A DNA stretch of 64,000 nucleotides from Ceriagrion tenellum (taxonomy: Eukaryota > Arthropoda > Insecta > Odonata > Coenagrionidae), in NCBI GenBank assembly GCA_963169105.1, contig OY720636.1, positions 136,639,747 to 136,703,746 on the forward strand, in the 5' to 3' direction. Position 1 is the first letter of the stretch, and every line of letters starts with the position of its first letter. The translations under genes and the position numbers were made by a program. The notes beneath the pieces were generated by a model, which searched no databases, was not told the DNA's origin, and worked only from the letters and a program-made list of their open reading frames with translations. Positions 23,960 to 34,300 of the stretch are shown piece by piece.

Positions 23960-24960
23960 GGCGACAAGTCCTTAGACACACATTTTCGACGATACCCGAA
24001 CCTCAAGCAATTGACATGAAGCGTATTTGAGACACTGACTCCACGTGGAACGAGAAAGGGGCGTTACATGCATTAGATCTTCCCTCAGAACCGTGACGGA
24101 GGCGCACAAATATGCGAAGTTCGAACAAAGTGATCCAGCCCTCGCTGGAATGCCTCGATCGCAGTCATGGACAAACGCGCGGCGTAACGAACGCGATAGC
24201 GAGCCACAGAACGCAAGCGCACCAGAGATAAGAAATGGAAGAGAATTCACAGAAAGAACGCGGCACATAATAAGCACCAGGGCCAGCAGGCGGGTGAGGA
24301 TACCTCCCGCCATTGGCATTCGAGAGAGAGATAAACCGCTTGAGATCACCATGGCAAAATAAACAGAATCGTCACTCACTCGATGGCATTCTTCGTAGAA
24401 CGCAGAATCCCCGACTCTTCCGCACGGCTTGGTGGATTCGCTCACCTGACTGCTTGCTCTCTGGCTAGACTCCTTTCCTCAACGCTTCGGCTCGACAACC
24501 CGACCGTAACACATATCCGGCCATGCGCCTTCTTCTCGCGAGATAACGACATAAAATATTTAAAGTAACCAACAGACCTTAGGGGGGCGGAAGAGGGATT
24601 TTTCCCGATGCTGAGGATCCATTACCGGATGCTCGCGCGTGCACTCGCGCCGGATATCCTCCGGCCATGCAAACGAGGCTAGCGAAAAACCCGCTCGCTC
24701 TAACATAATTGCTCTCGCGTAGCGAAATTATCAAACCCTCTCTCGCTACCCGGGAGAAACATGCCAGCATTAATTCACGCCTTTGCAAGCAGCAAAGACG
24801 TTTGGAGTAATAAAAATTTTCCGGCGCATTAGCAATGACCCGGATATCAAAAAACTGTGAAGAAGGAACGGTACTATGTCGCGAGGAAGCGTCGATTACA
24901 TCGGATACCTTTTTTGTGGAGATTTTTACATTTCGGATAACTGCTCCTGACATCTTTCAG
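23960..24960. other. CpG-rich block with open frames on both strands
   Basis: A 157-residue minus-strand frame (23972-24445), a 105-residue plus-strand frame (24045-24362) and a 124-residue minus-strand frame (24579-24953) occupy this block. None shows a domain, a clean initiation context or splice boundaries I can defend, and the strands contradict each other. A promoter or untranslated exon is possible. Confidence 0.3.
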
Positions 24961-27635
24961 TATATTGAACCACTCATTTTTCAAGTTACATAAGGTATAT
25001 TCGTAGGAGGGAATAACACGGTTGTGTACTCCCCATTTACTTTTCATATTACGTGACTAAAAAACAGAATCACGACAAAAACGCCCATACATTTGCATGC
25101 ATCACACACTTTTCATTCATAAAACACAAAAATGACAGGTGGTCTGACACCACCTGCCAGGCGCTCGCCATTCGGAGGCTTGCGCGGAACCAGGTAAATT
25201 GAAGCATTTGGAATTAATGGACTCGAGGTGTTACGCGGTAAGCTGCAGTCCCCTTCACATAAAGAATCGATTTACTCACGATTATCTTACCCGCCTTACC
25301 TATGATCTACACGATACAAATATCATACATGCAAATCCAACAGGAATTCACGAACGTTTGAGTTGCCCGGGGCGCTTCTTCCATTGCGCGGACACTTGTG
25401 TTATTGTCATTTGACAATTGCGCTCCTGAGACCGAAAAGGCGATCATCATTATGTCAATTTTTCCATTATATAAAAATCAATAATTGTTATTGGTGGTGT
25501 GCGAAAGATGGAAACGTGATGATACTCATGGATACCACGGGCGGTCAAGTTCTCATTTATCCTTCGAGTCGCATGAGATATTACGACCGTAAAATTAACC
25601 GGCAAAACTCTTTCTGGACAATTCAAGTCGTCCGTTCATTTGAATTTTTTTAAATTAGCGTTGACCTCACGCTATGACTGAGGAGTGATATCCCAGCCGT
25701 TAGACGGAGACATTCTTAGGCCGTCTGTGGCAGGGAATAACTACTTCGCTGGACGGTGATACCGATATTTTCATGGCATCAAATTATTTGCACGGGAATT
25801 GTCTCAACACCTACCAGGGGATATGTGAATTGGACTAAAACCGAGCTGAAGAAGGTCGTCTCACAAGGAGAAGAGGGCCTCCGGCGGTATGTAATAGCAC
25901 AGACTTTCCCTCTACAATGAACTCTAATTTAACCGGTAGATCACAACATAAAACCCTCATAGATGATACTACATCCTCGCATCTTGCTAAATTAAAACCC
26001 AGAGCACTTTAACTGAATCATAGGATGCGCATGCCATTGGCCAGATCAGAGACACCGGTCCACACGAGGAAAGGAGATTAAACACGGAATTAAGGGCGGG
26101 GTATTCCAGTCACTGCAAAACATTTTTTTTCTTTGGGTTATTTTTAAAGAAACTTGAGTCTTGAAACACCTGCACCCGAGATACGGCCCGAGGAGGAGCA
26201 TAACCACGCATATCCTAATAGAAGCTTTATATAACAGCAACAAAAAGAAATTTACGAGTAGGAGCATGAACATTACGACTGATGAGCAATTCCTCCGAAT
26301 GGGGAAATGTTGGCCTCACACTTAAACAGAGAGAATATCATCTTGGCGGAGAAATACAAACATCCTCGGTAAAAAAAAGCGCGAACTTGTTCACAAAAAA
26401 CCTTTTGTGGCCCTAAAACTTCATGGCAAAAACTAGTGGTACGTTGAAAGATATTTATTTACGAGCAGATTTCAAAGTACACCTTTGCATTGGTGTTCTA
26501 TTCAGCAATACTTTGTCAAAGTTAATAGTAAAAATTATAATCATACTGACACGCTTGTGGCGATGCATTGCTATCTTAACGCGTAGAATAGAGGGACATA
26601 ATATTTTATTTTTTAACCCTCGAATCACATGCATGGAGGTCTTCTTCCAAACTCAGAATAATAATTTCCAATTGCTAATATTGTTACCAACAAATATCAA
26701 GGCGTCAGATCAAAATTTGGGTTACCATTTCGTCCAAATTCAGAATGCAAAGCCAAAAATTGAGACCAACAAATGATTAAATCAAGCAAAAAAATCAAAA
26801 TATAATTCTCCCATCATTGCCATTTCTGCCTAAATGGTGCTTCCTTCAGTAAAAATAGAGTTCTTCATTGAAATTCGGTCCAATAATTTTTCTCAACTCA
26901 TAAGATCATGAAAATTTGCACTCAGAGACCCGAGATTACAGCTCATCAATCACCTCGATCTCATATTATCGATCCCAATTACTCACTAACAGTTAAAATA
27001 GCGTTAAGATTTTCATCAACCTAATAATGACAATCATATAGCGATCACCATAGGATCAGAGAGAAAAATAAATAGTTAATTTTAAACCTAGTTTCTAAAC
27101 CCATGAGACACTGAATGAATTTCACAGATTGCCACCTCCCGTCAAATAAATAGGAAAACTCTCATTTCATAAATCATTGCGTTACGACAATTTATCAATA
27201 AGCATTTGCTTTGGGTTAAGGATACGAAATCATAATCCTAAAACAAGTCTCTAATAATTTGTCTCATTCCCACGAGCGAGAATTCAAAAAATCTTGAAAT
27301 AATTCATCACTTCAAAACAGCTGCAAAATTAGTAAGCCGGCGGCCGGACTAACATATAAAGAGTAGGGAAGACGAAAGTAAGTGGGCGTCGGGTGAGTCG
27401 GCCTTCAGGGAGATGAGAGCGCTCTCAAAACGGCATGATTTGAATTCTTGCACTCACCCATGTCTGCGCTCCGACATATTCTAAGTTACAAAATGCAGCA
27501 CCAATATGACCGAACGGATACCACAAGCGATAACAATCAGATGTGATATAAGGATGCGGTCGAGAAGCCCAATTTAAAACCAGAGGAATTCGCATCCACG
27601 TTCAACAGTCAAACTGTTGAACCTGCATAAGCAAC
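24961..27635. other. No recognised feature
   Basis: About 2.7 kb of AT-rich DNA. The 117-residue frame at 26423-26776 has AT-driven Ile/Asn/Lys composition and no domain. No repeat match elsewhere in the window was noticed. Confidence 0.35.
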
Positions 27636-27639
27636 ACCA

Positions 27640-27785
27640 TCGTCACGTACGTAGTTGAAATAAAGATAAATGCGAATTATTTTGTAGCAGTGGTAGCATA
27701 CCTATAGTGGAGTAGATGTTGGGGATAACACACTCCGTGCCTACACACTTGAGGTGGATTGCAGAGTAATATTTACTTGAAGAAT
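27640..27785 (+). repeat. LINE-A-related 3' UTR and tail
   Basis: GTAGCAGTGGTAGCATACCT, ATAGTGGAGTAGATGTTGGG, CACACTTGAGGTGGATTGCA match the 3' UTR and tail seen at 44960-45110 and 40451-40612. It is 5'-truncated and mutated. Confidence 0.55.
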
Positions 27786-27929
27786 ACATTTATGACACTC
27801 AATAGAGGTTAGGATGCCAATAATTCATAAGTGGTAACGTCCGACAGTAAAGGAGTTACTTGAGTCCAAATTGTCACAGGGGGAAGAGCGTGAATTTTTC
27901 TTTAAAATCGAAAACGTTTCACGATTGCC

Positions 27930-28070
27930 ACGGTAGGCATCATTGGGTCGCCGGCCTCGGTGGTGTCGGGGAGACGTCACTGCATAGGACGGGTTCAAAG
28001 CCACCTTGGATGTGTTTTTTTAATCTCCAAGGAATGATTGTGAATCAAAATAAAAAGGATTATTAGGAGT
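27930..28070 (+). repeat. SINE-like element with a B-box (plus strand)
   Basis: GGTCGCCGGCCTCGGTGGTG, then CGGGTTCAAAGCCACC followed by TTGGATGTGTTTTTT, resembles the head and post-B-box sequence of the SINE at 16690-16925 (GGTTCAAATCC, GGTGGATGTTTTTC). The A-box is poor. Probably a decayed SINE. Confidence 0.45.
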
Positions 28071-28675
28071 TCTTAAAATGGCAGAGCGTGTAAGACGCAA
28101 AGAATAACTAAAAGGGAGATATTTGTCAGGATAAAATAATTAAAAGAGCTAAAGGGCAATTCTTTGACTTTGCCAACCCCGAGTGGGGAATGGCGTAATG
28201 GGTGTGTATGTTTATAAGTATTAATTATCACTCTCAATTCGATTGATGACCACGGGATTTGATAAACTTGTGGCGGGATTCTCCGATAATAACGAGAATC
28301 GTGAATTATACCCGCGAAAGCCTACCTACAGCCGCACGAAAGAAATTCTATGCTCAAGAAAAATAAACAGGTTTATCTCCTCCGACGAATTCATGTGGAT
28401 ACCGGGTGGAGTGGTTTCTCTTTCTCCGCAGGAGAATGGGATACACAAACTGCACCGGTTTCTTTTTGCGCGGCAAGTTCTCACGCACGGCTCTAAAGAA
28501 AAAACAGTGAAACCGCTGGCGGCGAGGGAATGTAGGCGGATGCCTTGTGGTACATACATACGAGCCGAACCCGGCTCCCGCGGGGACGTGCAAGAAAGCC
28601 GAACGGCCCTGAAGGGCTTCAACAGAGCCGTGCGGCGGCAACCTTTTGGTAAGAAACGAACAACAACCAACTTAC
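28071..28675. other. GC-rich flank of the candidate first exon
   Basis: From about 28240 the sequence becomes CpG-rich. A 167-residue plus-strand frame (28243-28746) and minus-strand frames through the same bases have no domains. I regard the plus-strand frame as a shadow of composition. Confidence 0.35.
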
Positions 28676-28766
28676 CGTATGCTATGGTCGCCGTTGCCGG
28701 GACGTCCGTGTATCTCGGAGGGGGTGCCTCATACGGGACCCTGTAATCACGCGTCCTTCGACTCAT
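28676..28766 (-). CDS. Candidate first coding exon of an unidentified host gene
   Basis: On the minus strand an ATG at 28766-28764 has G at -3. An in-frame TGA lies seven codons upstream. Thirty codons follow (M-S-R-R-T-R-D-Y-R-V-P-Y-E-A-P-P-P-R-Y-T, then D-V-P-A-T-A-T-I-A-Y). The frame then meets a good splice donor, ATACG|GTAAGT, leaving phase 1. The composition (basic start, tyrosine/proline-rich middle) looks more protein-like than the surrounding frames. The exon sits at the edge of a GC-rich, CpG-rich block that would supply promoter and 5' UTR. I recognise no protein family and found no second exon, so this remains a hypothesis; the frame can also be read through the donor because the region is poor in stops. 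Confidence 0.3.
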
Positions 28767-30050
28767 AACCGGATTGAGCCACACTCAAAGAAGATCACAC
28801 TCAAACACTGCCACACTCTTTTCTTCGGATTCGAAGTGTTATATTCACCGTTTTCTATCCACCAAACCCACTTCACCTCCCCCTTCTCTTCCAAATCGGA
28901 CTCAAAAGAGGGGCTTTAGGGTCACATGGAGCCAACATGGGCCTCCACGAATTCACGTTTTCCAACACACTCTTTCCAGACCGCCCTCCAATCCGAGGAT
29001 GCTGAAAGTTGAAGAGGCGCAAGGATGAAATAGTACGGGAAGATTCCCCTTGGTAACGCGGAACCTCTCCAGCGCACTCGGGAGGAACGAGACGAGTGTA
29101 AAAAAACAACTGAATCAGCCACACGGAACACACATGGAAAACACTCGCGGTAACATTGGTTCGGAAGGGGGGTTAAGGCTTTCGCAGGGCTGCCTCTCAC
29201 CTAGTTGCCTTTAGCCGATGAATGCCGTCGCCGCTAGTATCAAAGAAGCCTCACCCTCCACCAGAGATGGAAGAATCGGAGGCAGCGGCAACACTTCACG
29301 GTTCACGTAGCGCCTCAAAGGAAACGGCGACCTAAGCGCGCATTTCCACGTCCAGGCGGCGGTGAGCGAACCGAGCTTCAGGGACAACTACATCAGAGTC
29401 GAGTCACCGATTCAAAAAATCCAAATGAAACCAAAAACTCGAGGAAAAAAGCCTATATCCAAGAGTCTCGAGAGCTGCAGTGTTCAAACACGGGTTCCAG
29501 ACGGTGAAACGTGACAAACTCACAGAAATAAACAAATGACTACCATTTGACACCCCCGCACACGCAACGCCCGATTGAAACTGTACAACTCCCCTGAGGT
29601 GACTGACGAAGGCGCTTGGCGCTTGCCTGAGCGCTGGAGAGGCGGCGGATTGCCGCGTTAGCGGCGCTGCGATCGCCGGGTCTTCGGAGTGGCCACCCCC
29701 ACACCCCTCTCCTTCTCCGGTCACAGAAGCGGAATGAGAGAGAGAGGGGAGGTAGGGGATGGGGCACTCCCCACCCTACCCCGCCCCCCCCAGCATTCCT
29801 CCCTTTCCCTTCACTATCGCCCCTCTTCCTCCCCACACCCCCGCTCCAGACAACCACGCTCTCGCTGGCGGCGGTGGTCGAAGGCGAACCAAAACCAACG
29901 CTCCTCTCAAGAGGAGAGAAGAATGAATGTCTCCCGACGAACAACTCGCCTCTCTCCCGAGGATATCCCATTGAACTGCCAACCCTCTTCCTCCCCTTTT
30001 CGCACGTTTGTTACCATTCCACTCATATTTTTAACCCTGCACATTTTTTT
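28767..30050 (-). promoter_or_regulatory. CpG-rich island, possible promoter/5' UTR region
   Basis: This is the longest GC-rich block in the window, with C/T-rich tracts (CCCCCCCCAGCATTCC near 29784) and many CpGs. Numerous overlapping frames on both strands (for example 29540-29971 minus, 29689-30054 plus) are low-complexity. Its position directly upstream of the candidate ATG at 28766 suggests a minus-strand promoter, but no core promoter motif is clear. Confidence 0.35.
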
Positions 30051-30575
30051 CTAAGGGGACCTATTAAATTAAGGGGATATTTAACTTTAAGTTGGTTTGG
30101 CCGTGTCGCGAATCGATTGTTGAGTTGTATAACTAAACTGATAAATTATAGTAGAGTCAATGTTGGCAGAATAGTCGTTGGTACGTGGAGGATATCATGG
30201 AATGGTTGCTTGTTTAGTCAAGCGAAACGGTCTGTATTCAAGTGTCCTACTCACATCGTCATTATATGAGGAACATGAAAAAAGTGAAATTATACACCTG
30301 AGCAGCGTTTCCGATAAAAACAGGATAAGGTAAGGAATGTAAGGGTAACAAAATACATCTACATCTACGTAATACCCTGCGAGCCACCACAAGGGTGTGT
30401 GGCAGGGGGTGAAGATCACCAAACATGCACTATTGACATGCAACTAGGATATTTAAATGAGACATTCTAGAAAATAGGGTCACATGGAGCTAGATGGTTA
30501 GTATCTACATAATAAGGAAGGGATTATTGGTTGTCATTACGTGCATCATGCACTACAGACTACTCTAACTATATT

Positions 30576-30917
30576 TCACCTACCTATCCCTTTGCTTCGC
30601 TGCCTATTGTTTTCTCTTACAGTACGCGGGAAAAATGACATTATAAATCTATCGGTACGACAATCTATCTCTCTAATCTTGTTAATATGATCAAACCTAG
30701 CATAATACGTAGGGGTTCTTAATATATATCTAACGTCGTCTGTGAACAAATCGGTTTCGATTTTACTTAAAAGGTTTAACCTAAATTTTAACCTGCGTTC
30801 AGATAGTAATTCCCATCCTACTTCTTCTATTAAACTCGTAACACTTATACAATTATCATAACGGCCTTTAACAAACCTAGCGGATCTCCTTTGCACACGC
30901 TCTAATTCTTTTATCAT
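30576..30917 (-). pseudogene. LINE-A RT C-terminal region
   Basis: Encodes M-I-K-E-L-E-R-V-Q-R-R-S-A-R-F-V-K, then G-W-E-L-L-S-E-R-R, I-R-E-I-D-C-R-T-D-R-F and S-F-F-P-R-T-V-R-E-N. This is the conserved C-terminal tail that follows the RT domain in CR1-like LINEs. The frame is open to a stop near 30576 but is separated from its RT domain by the LINE-B insertion, so no full-length product is possible. Confidence 0.8.
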
Positions 30918-30928
30918 ACCTTCCTCGT
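30918..30928. repeat. Target-site duplication, LINE-B 3' side
   Basis: ACCTTCCTCGT occurs here and again at 32928-32938, flanking the LINE-B insertion exactly. Confidence 0.8.
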
Positions 30929-32927
30929 CTTCTTCTTCTTCGGTTATCAACCCATGGGTTGGTTGGCAATGGCACGCCATTCCACTCTTTGCTCAGCTTT
31001 TCTCTTCATTTCACCATATGAGGCGCATCCAGAGTCATTGATGATCTGCTTCATATAGCTTAATCTAGGACGTCCTCTACGATTTGTCCCCTCAATACAA
31101 CCTTCAGCTATTAATTTTATAAAATCATTGCATCGTAGAATGTGGCCTATTAGTTTAAGTCTCCTTGTCTGTATCTGTCTCCAGAGACTTCTATTTTCTT
31201 TTACTCTTCTCAGCACTTCCTCATTGGTGATTCTGTCTCGCCAGCTGATTTTCTGCATCCTTCGATAGCACCACATTTCTAGGGCCTCTAATCTGCTCTT
31301 TTCATGTTTCCCTATAGTCCAGCTTTCACACCCGTAAAGGGCCACACTCCAAATATAAGCTTTCATAACCCTCTTTCTTACTTCCAGACTAACATTTTTA
31401 CAAGTCAGTAGAGTCTTTTTATCATTGAAAGCTATTTTTGCTAGTTGTATTCTATTCACAATTTCTCGTTTACTCCTTCCATCTTCTGTTATCTTGCTTC
31501 CCAAGTAGCTGTATTCTGTAACTTGTCCTAGTTCTTCATCATTTATTCTTATCCTTACAGGTTCACAGCAGTCTTGAGCACCGCATATCATCACTTTAGT
31601 CTTTTGCTTGTTTATCCTCATTCCATATTGGTCTCTAAGAATTCTTTCCATCTCGTTAAGTATAGTTTTTAAATCTTCTTTCTTTTCTGTAACTATGGCA
31701 ATATCATATATCGGCATATCGTAACATATCTATTTTCTTCCCATTAACTTTGATTCCTACATCAACATTTTCCCTTACTTTATTGATTGCTTCTTGAATG
31801 TATGCATTGAAAATTATTGGTGATAGAGGACAGCCTTGTCTAACTCCTCTCCTTATTATAGCTGTATCTTCTTTATTCTTATTTCTAATTAAGGCTGTTT
31901 CATTTTGATATGTTTTAAATATTATTCTTCTATCGTTGTATTTAAGTCCAACTTTTTCCAAAATCCTAAACATTTTTGGCCATACAACATTATCAAATGC
32001 TTTCTCAAGATCAACGAATGCAACATAAGTTTGTTTATTTTTAGATATTTGTTTTTCAATGAAAAGTCTTAAAGAGAGTATTGCCTCTCTAGTCCCCACT
32101 CCTCTTCTAAACCCAAATTGGTCCTCACTTAAAGTGTTTTCCAGCTTTCGTTCAACTCGTTTAAGGATTATCCTTATAAGTATTTTTGAGGCGTGTGATA
32201 ATAAACTGAGTGTGCGATATTGCTCACATTTCGTAGCAGATGATTTCTTTGGTATAGGTATCATAACACATTTTTGAAAGTCTTCAGGAACTTCACCCGT
32301 CTTGTATATTTTTTTTATAATTTGTAGTAAAGAAGCTTTCAATTTGTCACCAGCTTTTTTAATCAGCTCAGAGGGAATGTCATCACAGCCTACTGCTTTC
32401 CTATCTGGCAAATCTTGCAATGCTTTCTCAAATTCTTCCTGTAAAATATCTTCTCCTAGTTCTTCCTCTTCTATTTCTTCACTTGATTTCATTACATTAT
32501 CTAATAGTGGTCCTCCTTGGTAAAGCTCTTCAATATATTCTTTCCATCTCTTAAGTGCATCGTCACCAAAAAGCATTTTGCCTTCTCTGTTCTCTATCGT
32601 ATCGAAATATTTTTTGTTTTGTTTGTTGAAAATCTGTTTTGCTGTTTTATAGGCTATGTCGGTTTTCCCTTTGTTCATATTTTCTTCTACTTCTTTACAT
32701 ATGTCAGTGAGGTAATTTTCTTTGGCCTTCCTAGATTCTCTGTTGATTTGATTCCTGAGTTTTCTGTATTTGGTTCTACTCTGCTCGTCAGTGGCATTCT
32801 TGTAAATTCTTCTCTCCTCGATGAGAAAAACTATTTCGGGCGTTATCCATTCTTTTCTGTTTGCAGGTATAACTTTACCGACAGATTCTTCAGCTGCTTT
32901 ATGTATGCCATTTTTAATCTGATTTAA
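30929..32927 (-). mobile_element. LINE-B (endonuclease-type non-LTR element), 5'-truncated, inserted in LINE-A
   Basis: A 2.0-kb minus-strand element flanked by an 11-bp target duplication. It lacks its 5' end (no endonuclease domain) and begins within the linker before the RT. Its 3' UTR is only about 20 bases after the stop at 30947-30949 and ends in a short GAA repeat. Only one reading-frame disruption was found, so it is fairly young compared with its host. Confidence 0.85.
30947..32927 (-). pseudogene. LINE-B reverse transcriptase with a 4-bp insertion in the YADD motif
   Basis: The first part (about 407 codons of LINE-B, read from 32927 to 31710) has a coiled, lysine/glutamate-rich linker. 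RT motifs follow: D-R-K-A-V-G-C-D-D-I-P-S-E-L, Y-R-T-L-S-L-L, Q-F-G-F-R-R-G, F-V-D-L-E-K-A-F-D-N-V, G-V-R-Q-G-C-P-L-S-P and L-R-Y-A-D. Four extra bases (ATAT, 31706-31709) separate the two catalytic aspartate codons. They send the first frame into a stop and leave D-I-A-I-V-T-E in the next frame. The second part (to 30950) carries Y-S-Y-L-G-S-K-I-T, V-A-L-Y-G-C-E-S-W-T, R-R-M-Q-K-I-S-W, N-E-E-V-L, I-G-H-I-L-R and R-R-G-R-P-R-L. The upstream frame is fused to 26 or so LINE-A codons (R-R-Y-F-T-L-V-R-P-H-L-E-N-A), an accident of insertion. Family placement beyond endonuclease-type LINE is not claimed. Confidence 0.88.
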
Positions 32928-32938
32928 ACCTTCCTCGT
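32928..32938. repeat. Target-site duplication, LINE-B 5' side
   Basis: Second copy of ACCTTCCTCGT. LINE-A coding sequence D-P-Y-E-E-G is cut here and resumes with G-M-I-K-E-L at 30920. Confidence 0.8.
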
Positions 32939-33199
32939 ACGGATCCCATATACTAGCGGCATTTTCTAAATGAGGCCTGACAAGTGTAAAATAGCGTCTT
33001 TCTCGTACTCTCATCGCATTTGCCTAGAACCCTTTTTACGAATCCTAATCTACGGTTTTCTACACTATTTATTTCCCTGATGTGTTTCCGCCATGACATG
33101 TCTTCAGTAATGGTGACGCCTAAGTATTTAATAGATTCTACGTTACATATTTTCTTTTCTTTGATGCAATAATTATTCCGGGGAAAGCATTTTCTTTTT

Positions 33200-33488
33200 T
33201 CAAAAGTTCATTATCGCGCATTTCTTCAAATTTAATTCTAGCTGCCAACCATCACACCAATCATCAATCGCATCTAAGTCCTTAGCTAAAGACTGACTGT
33301 CCTCTTCATTTCTAATTTCCTTATACACTACTGCATCATTGACAAAAAGACGGAGCTTGCTATTTTTTACTAGTGTATTCAAGTCATTTAAGTGGAGAAG
33401 AAATAAAATTGGGCCTATCACGCTTCCATGGGGAATACCCAATGTAACTTTTACTTCGCCTGAGCTGACACCATCTAATACCACCCTT
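33200..33488 (-). pseudogene. LINE-A RT core with damaged active site
   Basis: Encodes V-T-L-G-I-P-H-G-S-V-I-G-P-I-L-F, then L-R-L-F-V-N-D-A-V-V-Y-K-E and W-C-D-G-W-Q-L-E-L-N. The catalytic F-A-D-D is F-V-N-D, so the first aspartate is replaced by asparagine. It continues the 33613-34290 portion across the tail insertion. Confidence 0.8.
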
Positions 33489-33612
33489 TCATCTACATCT
33501 ACGTAATACCCTGTGAGCCACCACAAGGGTGTGTGGCAGGTGGTGAAGATCACCAAACATGCACTATTGACATGCAACTAGGATATTTAAATGAGACATG
33601 CTGGAAAATAGG
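33489..33612 (-). repeat. LINE-A 3' tail inserted into LINE-A RT
   Basis: About 120 bp identical in layout to the terminus at 30353-30475 (CATCTACATCTACGTAATAC, GTGTGTGGCAGGTGGTGAAG, GCATGCAACT-type spacing). It splits the coding sequence between F-L-H-E-R and V-V-L-D-G-V. It is an independent, extremely 5'-truncated insertion of the same family. Confidence 0.8.
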
Positions 33613-34290
33613 GTTAATGCCTAAAACGCGTTCATGTAAGAAGTCTCCTATCCAGCCAACTATATTACTGTCTATCCCGTATGATTTTAACTTCGCGAGT
33701 AACTTACAGTGGGGAACCTTGTCAAAAGCTTTTTTAAAGTCAAGAAACGCTGCGTCTACCTGTACGTTACCATCTCCGGAAACTAAAATATCACGAACAA
33801 AAAGACCTAATTGAGTTTCGCAAGACCGTCCTTTTCTGAACCCATGCTGGTTTGTTATCAATAAATCCTGGCTGTCGAGGTGTCCCATTATTGATGTAAC
33901 TATTATATTCTCTATAATTTTACATGATAGTGACGTTGATGATACTGGTCTATAATTACATGGCTGTTCCCTATCGCCGCTTTTAAAATTTGGGGTCAGT
34001 TTGCTATCTTCCAGTCTTTGGGAACCGCATGTTCTTCGAGGGATTTGTTAAATATTACTTTAAGATACGGAGCCATTTTGAGGGCTAATTCTTAATACAC
34101 ACGAGATGGAATTTCATCAGGACCTGAGGACTTCTTCGGGCTAATGTTATTTAGTAAGGATACGGTTCCGCTACAAGATATGTCGATCCAACGATAGGTG
34201 ACTTTATTTGTTACGGTCGAGTTTAAGTCGTTAAAAATCACAAAATTGTTGAGGCTCGTAAAGTCCAAGGAGTTCCTGATAGGTTGCAAG
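33613..34290 (-). pseudogene. LINE-A RT N-terminal half
   Basis: Minus-strand frames give S-L-L-N-N-I-S-P-K-K-S-S-G-P-D, an in-frame stop near 34093, then A-P-Y-L-K-V-I-F-N-K-S-L. A frameshift near 33985 follows, then G-D-R-E-Q-P-C-N-Y-R-P-V-S and N-Q-H-G-F-R-K-G-R-S-C, and finally A-A-F-L-D-F-K-K-A-F-D-K-V-P-H. The order fits RT palm and fingers. Confidence 0.8.
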
Positions 34291-34300
34291 GCTTGAATGG

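Larger units (their letters stand above)
30353..34300 (-). mobile_element. LINE-A copy interrupted by two later insertions
   Basis: Minus-strand LINE whose parts lie in order: N-terminal RT (about 34290-33613), a 3'-tail insertion (33489-33612), the RT core (33488-33200) and the start of the C-terminal region (to 32939). Then comes a LINE-B insertion (30929-32927), followed by the C-terminal region (30917-30580) and the 3' UTR and tail (to 30353, ending TACGTAGATGTAGATGTATT). Without the insertions about 1.8 kb of LINE-A remains. The 5' end is truncated near 34300, upstream of the motif K-K-S-S-G-P-D-E-I-P-S. Confidence 0.85.

Noticed and set aside
23972..24445. 157-residue minus-strand open frame
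   Set aside because: No recognisable domain, and a 105-residue plus-strand frame covers the same bases, as expected from stop-poor GC-rich sequence.
28243..28746. 167-residue plus-strand open frame
   Set aside because: It overlaps equally long minus-strand frames in CpG-rich DNA, has no domain, and the minus strand has the better start and splice donor.
32059..32927. Plus-strand open frames (32059-32277, 32302-32523, 32517-32927)
   Set aside because: They are antisense shadows of the LINE-B reverse transcriptase.
30353..34300. A single long LINE gene
   Set aside because: Family motifs switch from LINE-A to LINE-B and back, with an 11-bp duplication at the joins, showing nested insertions.
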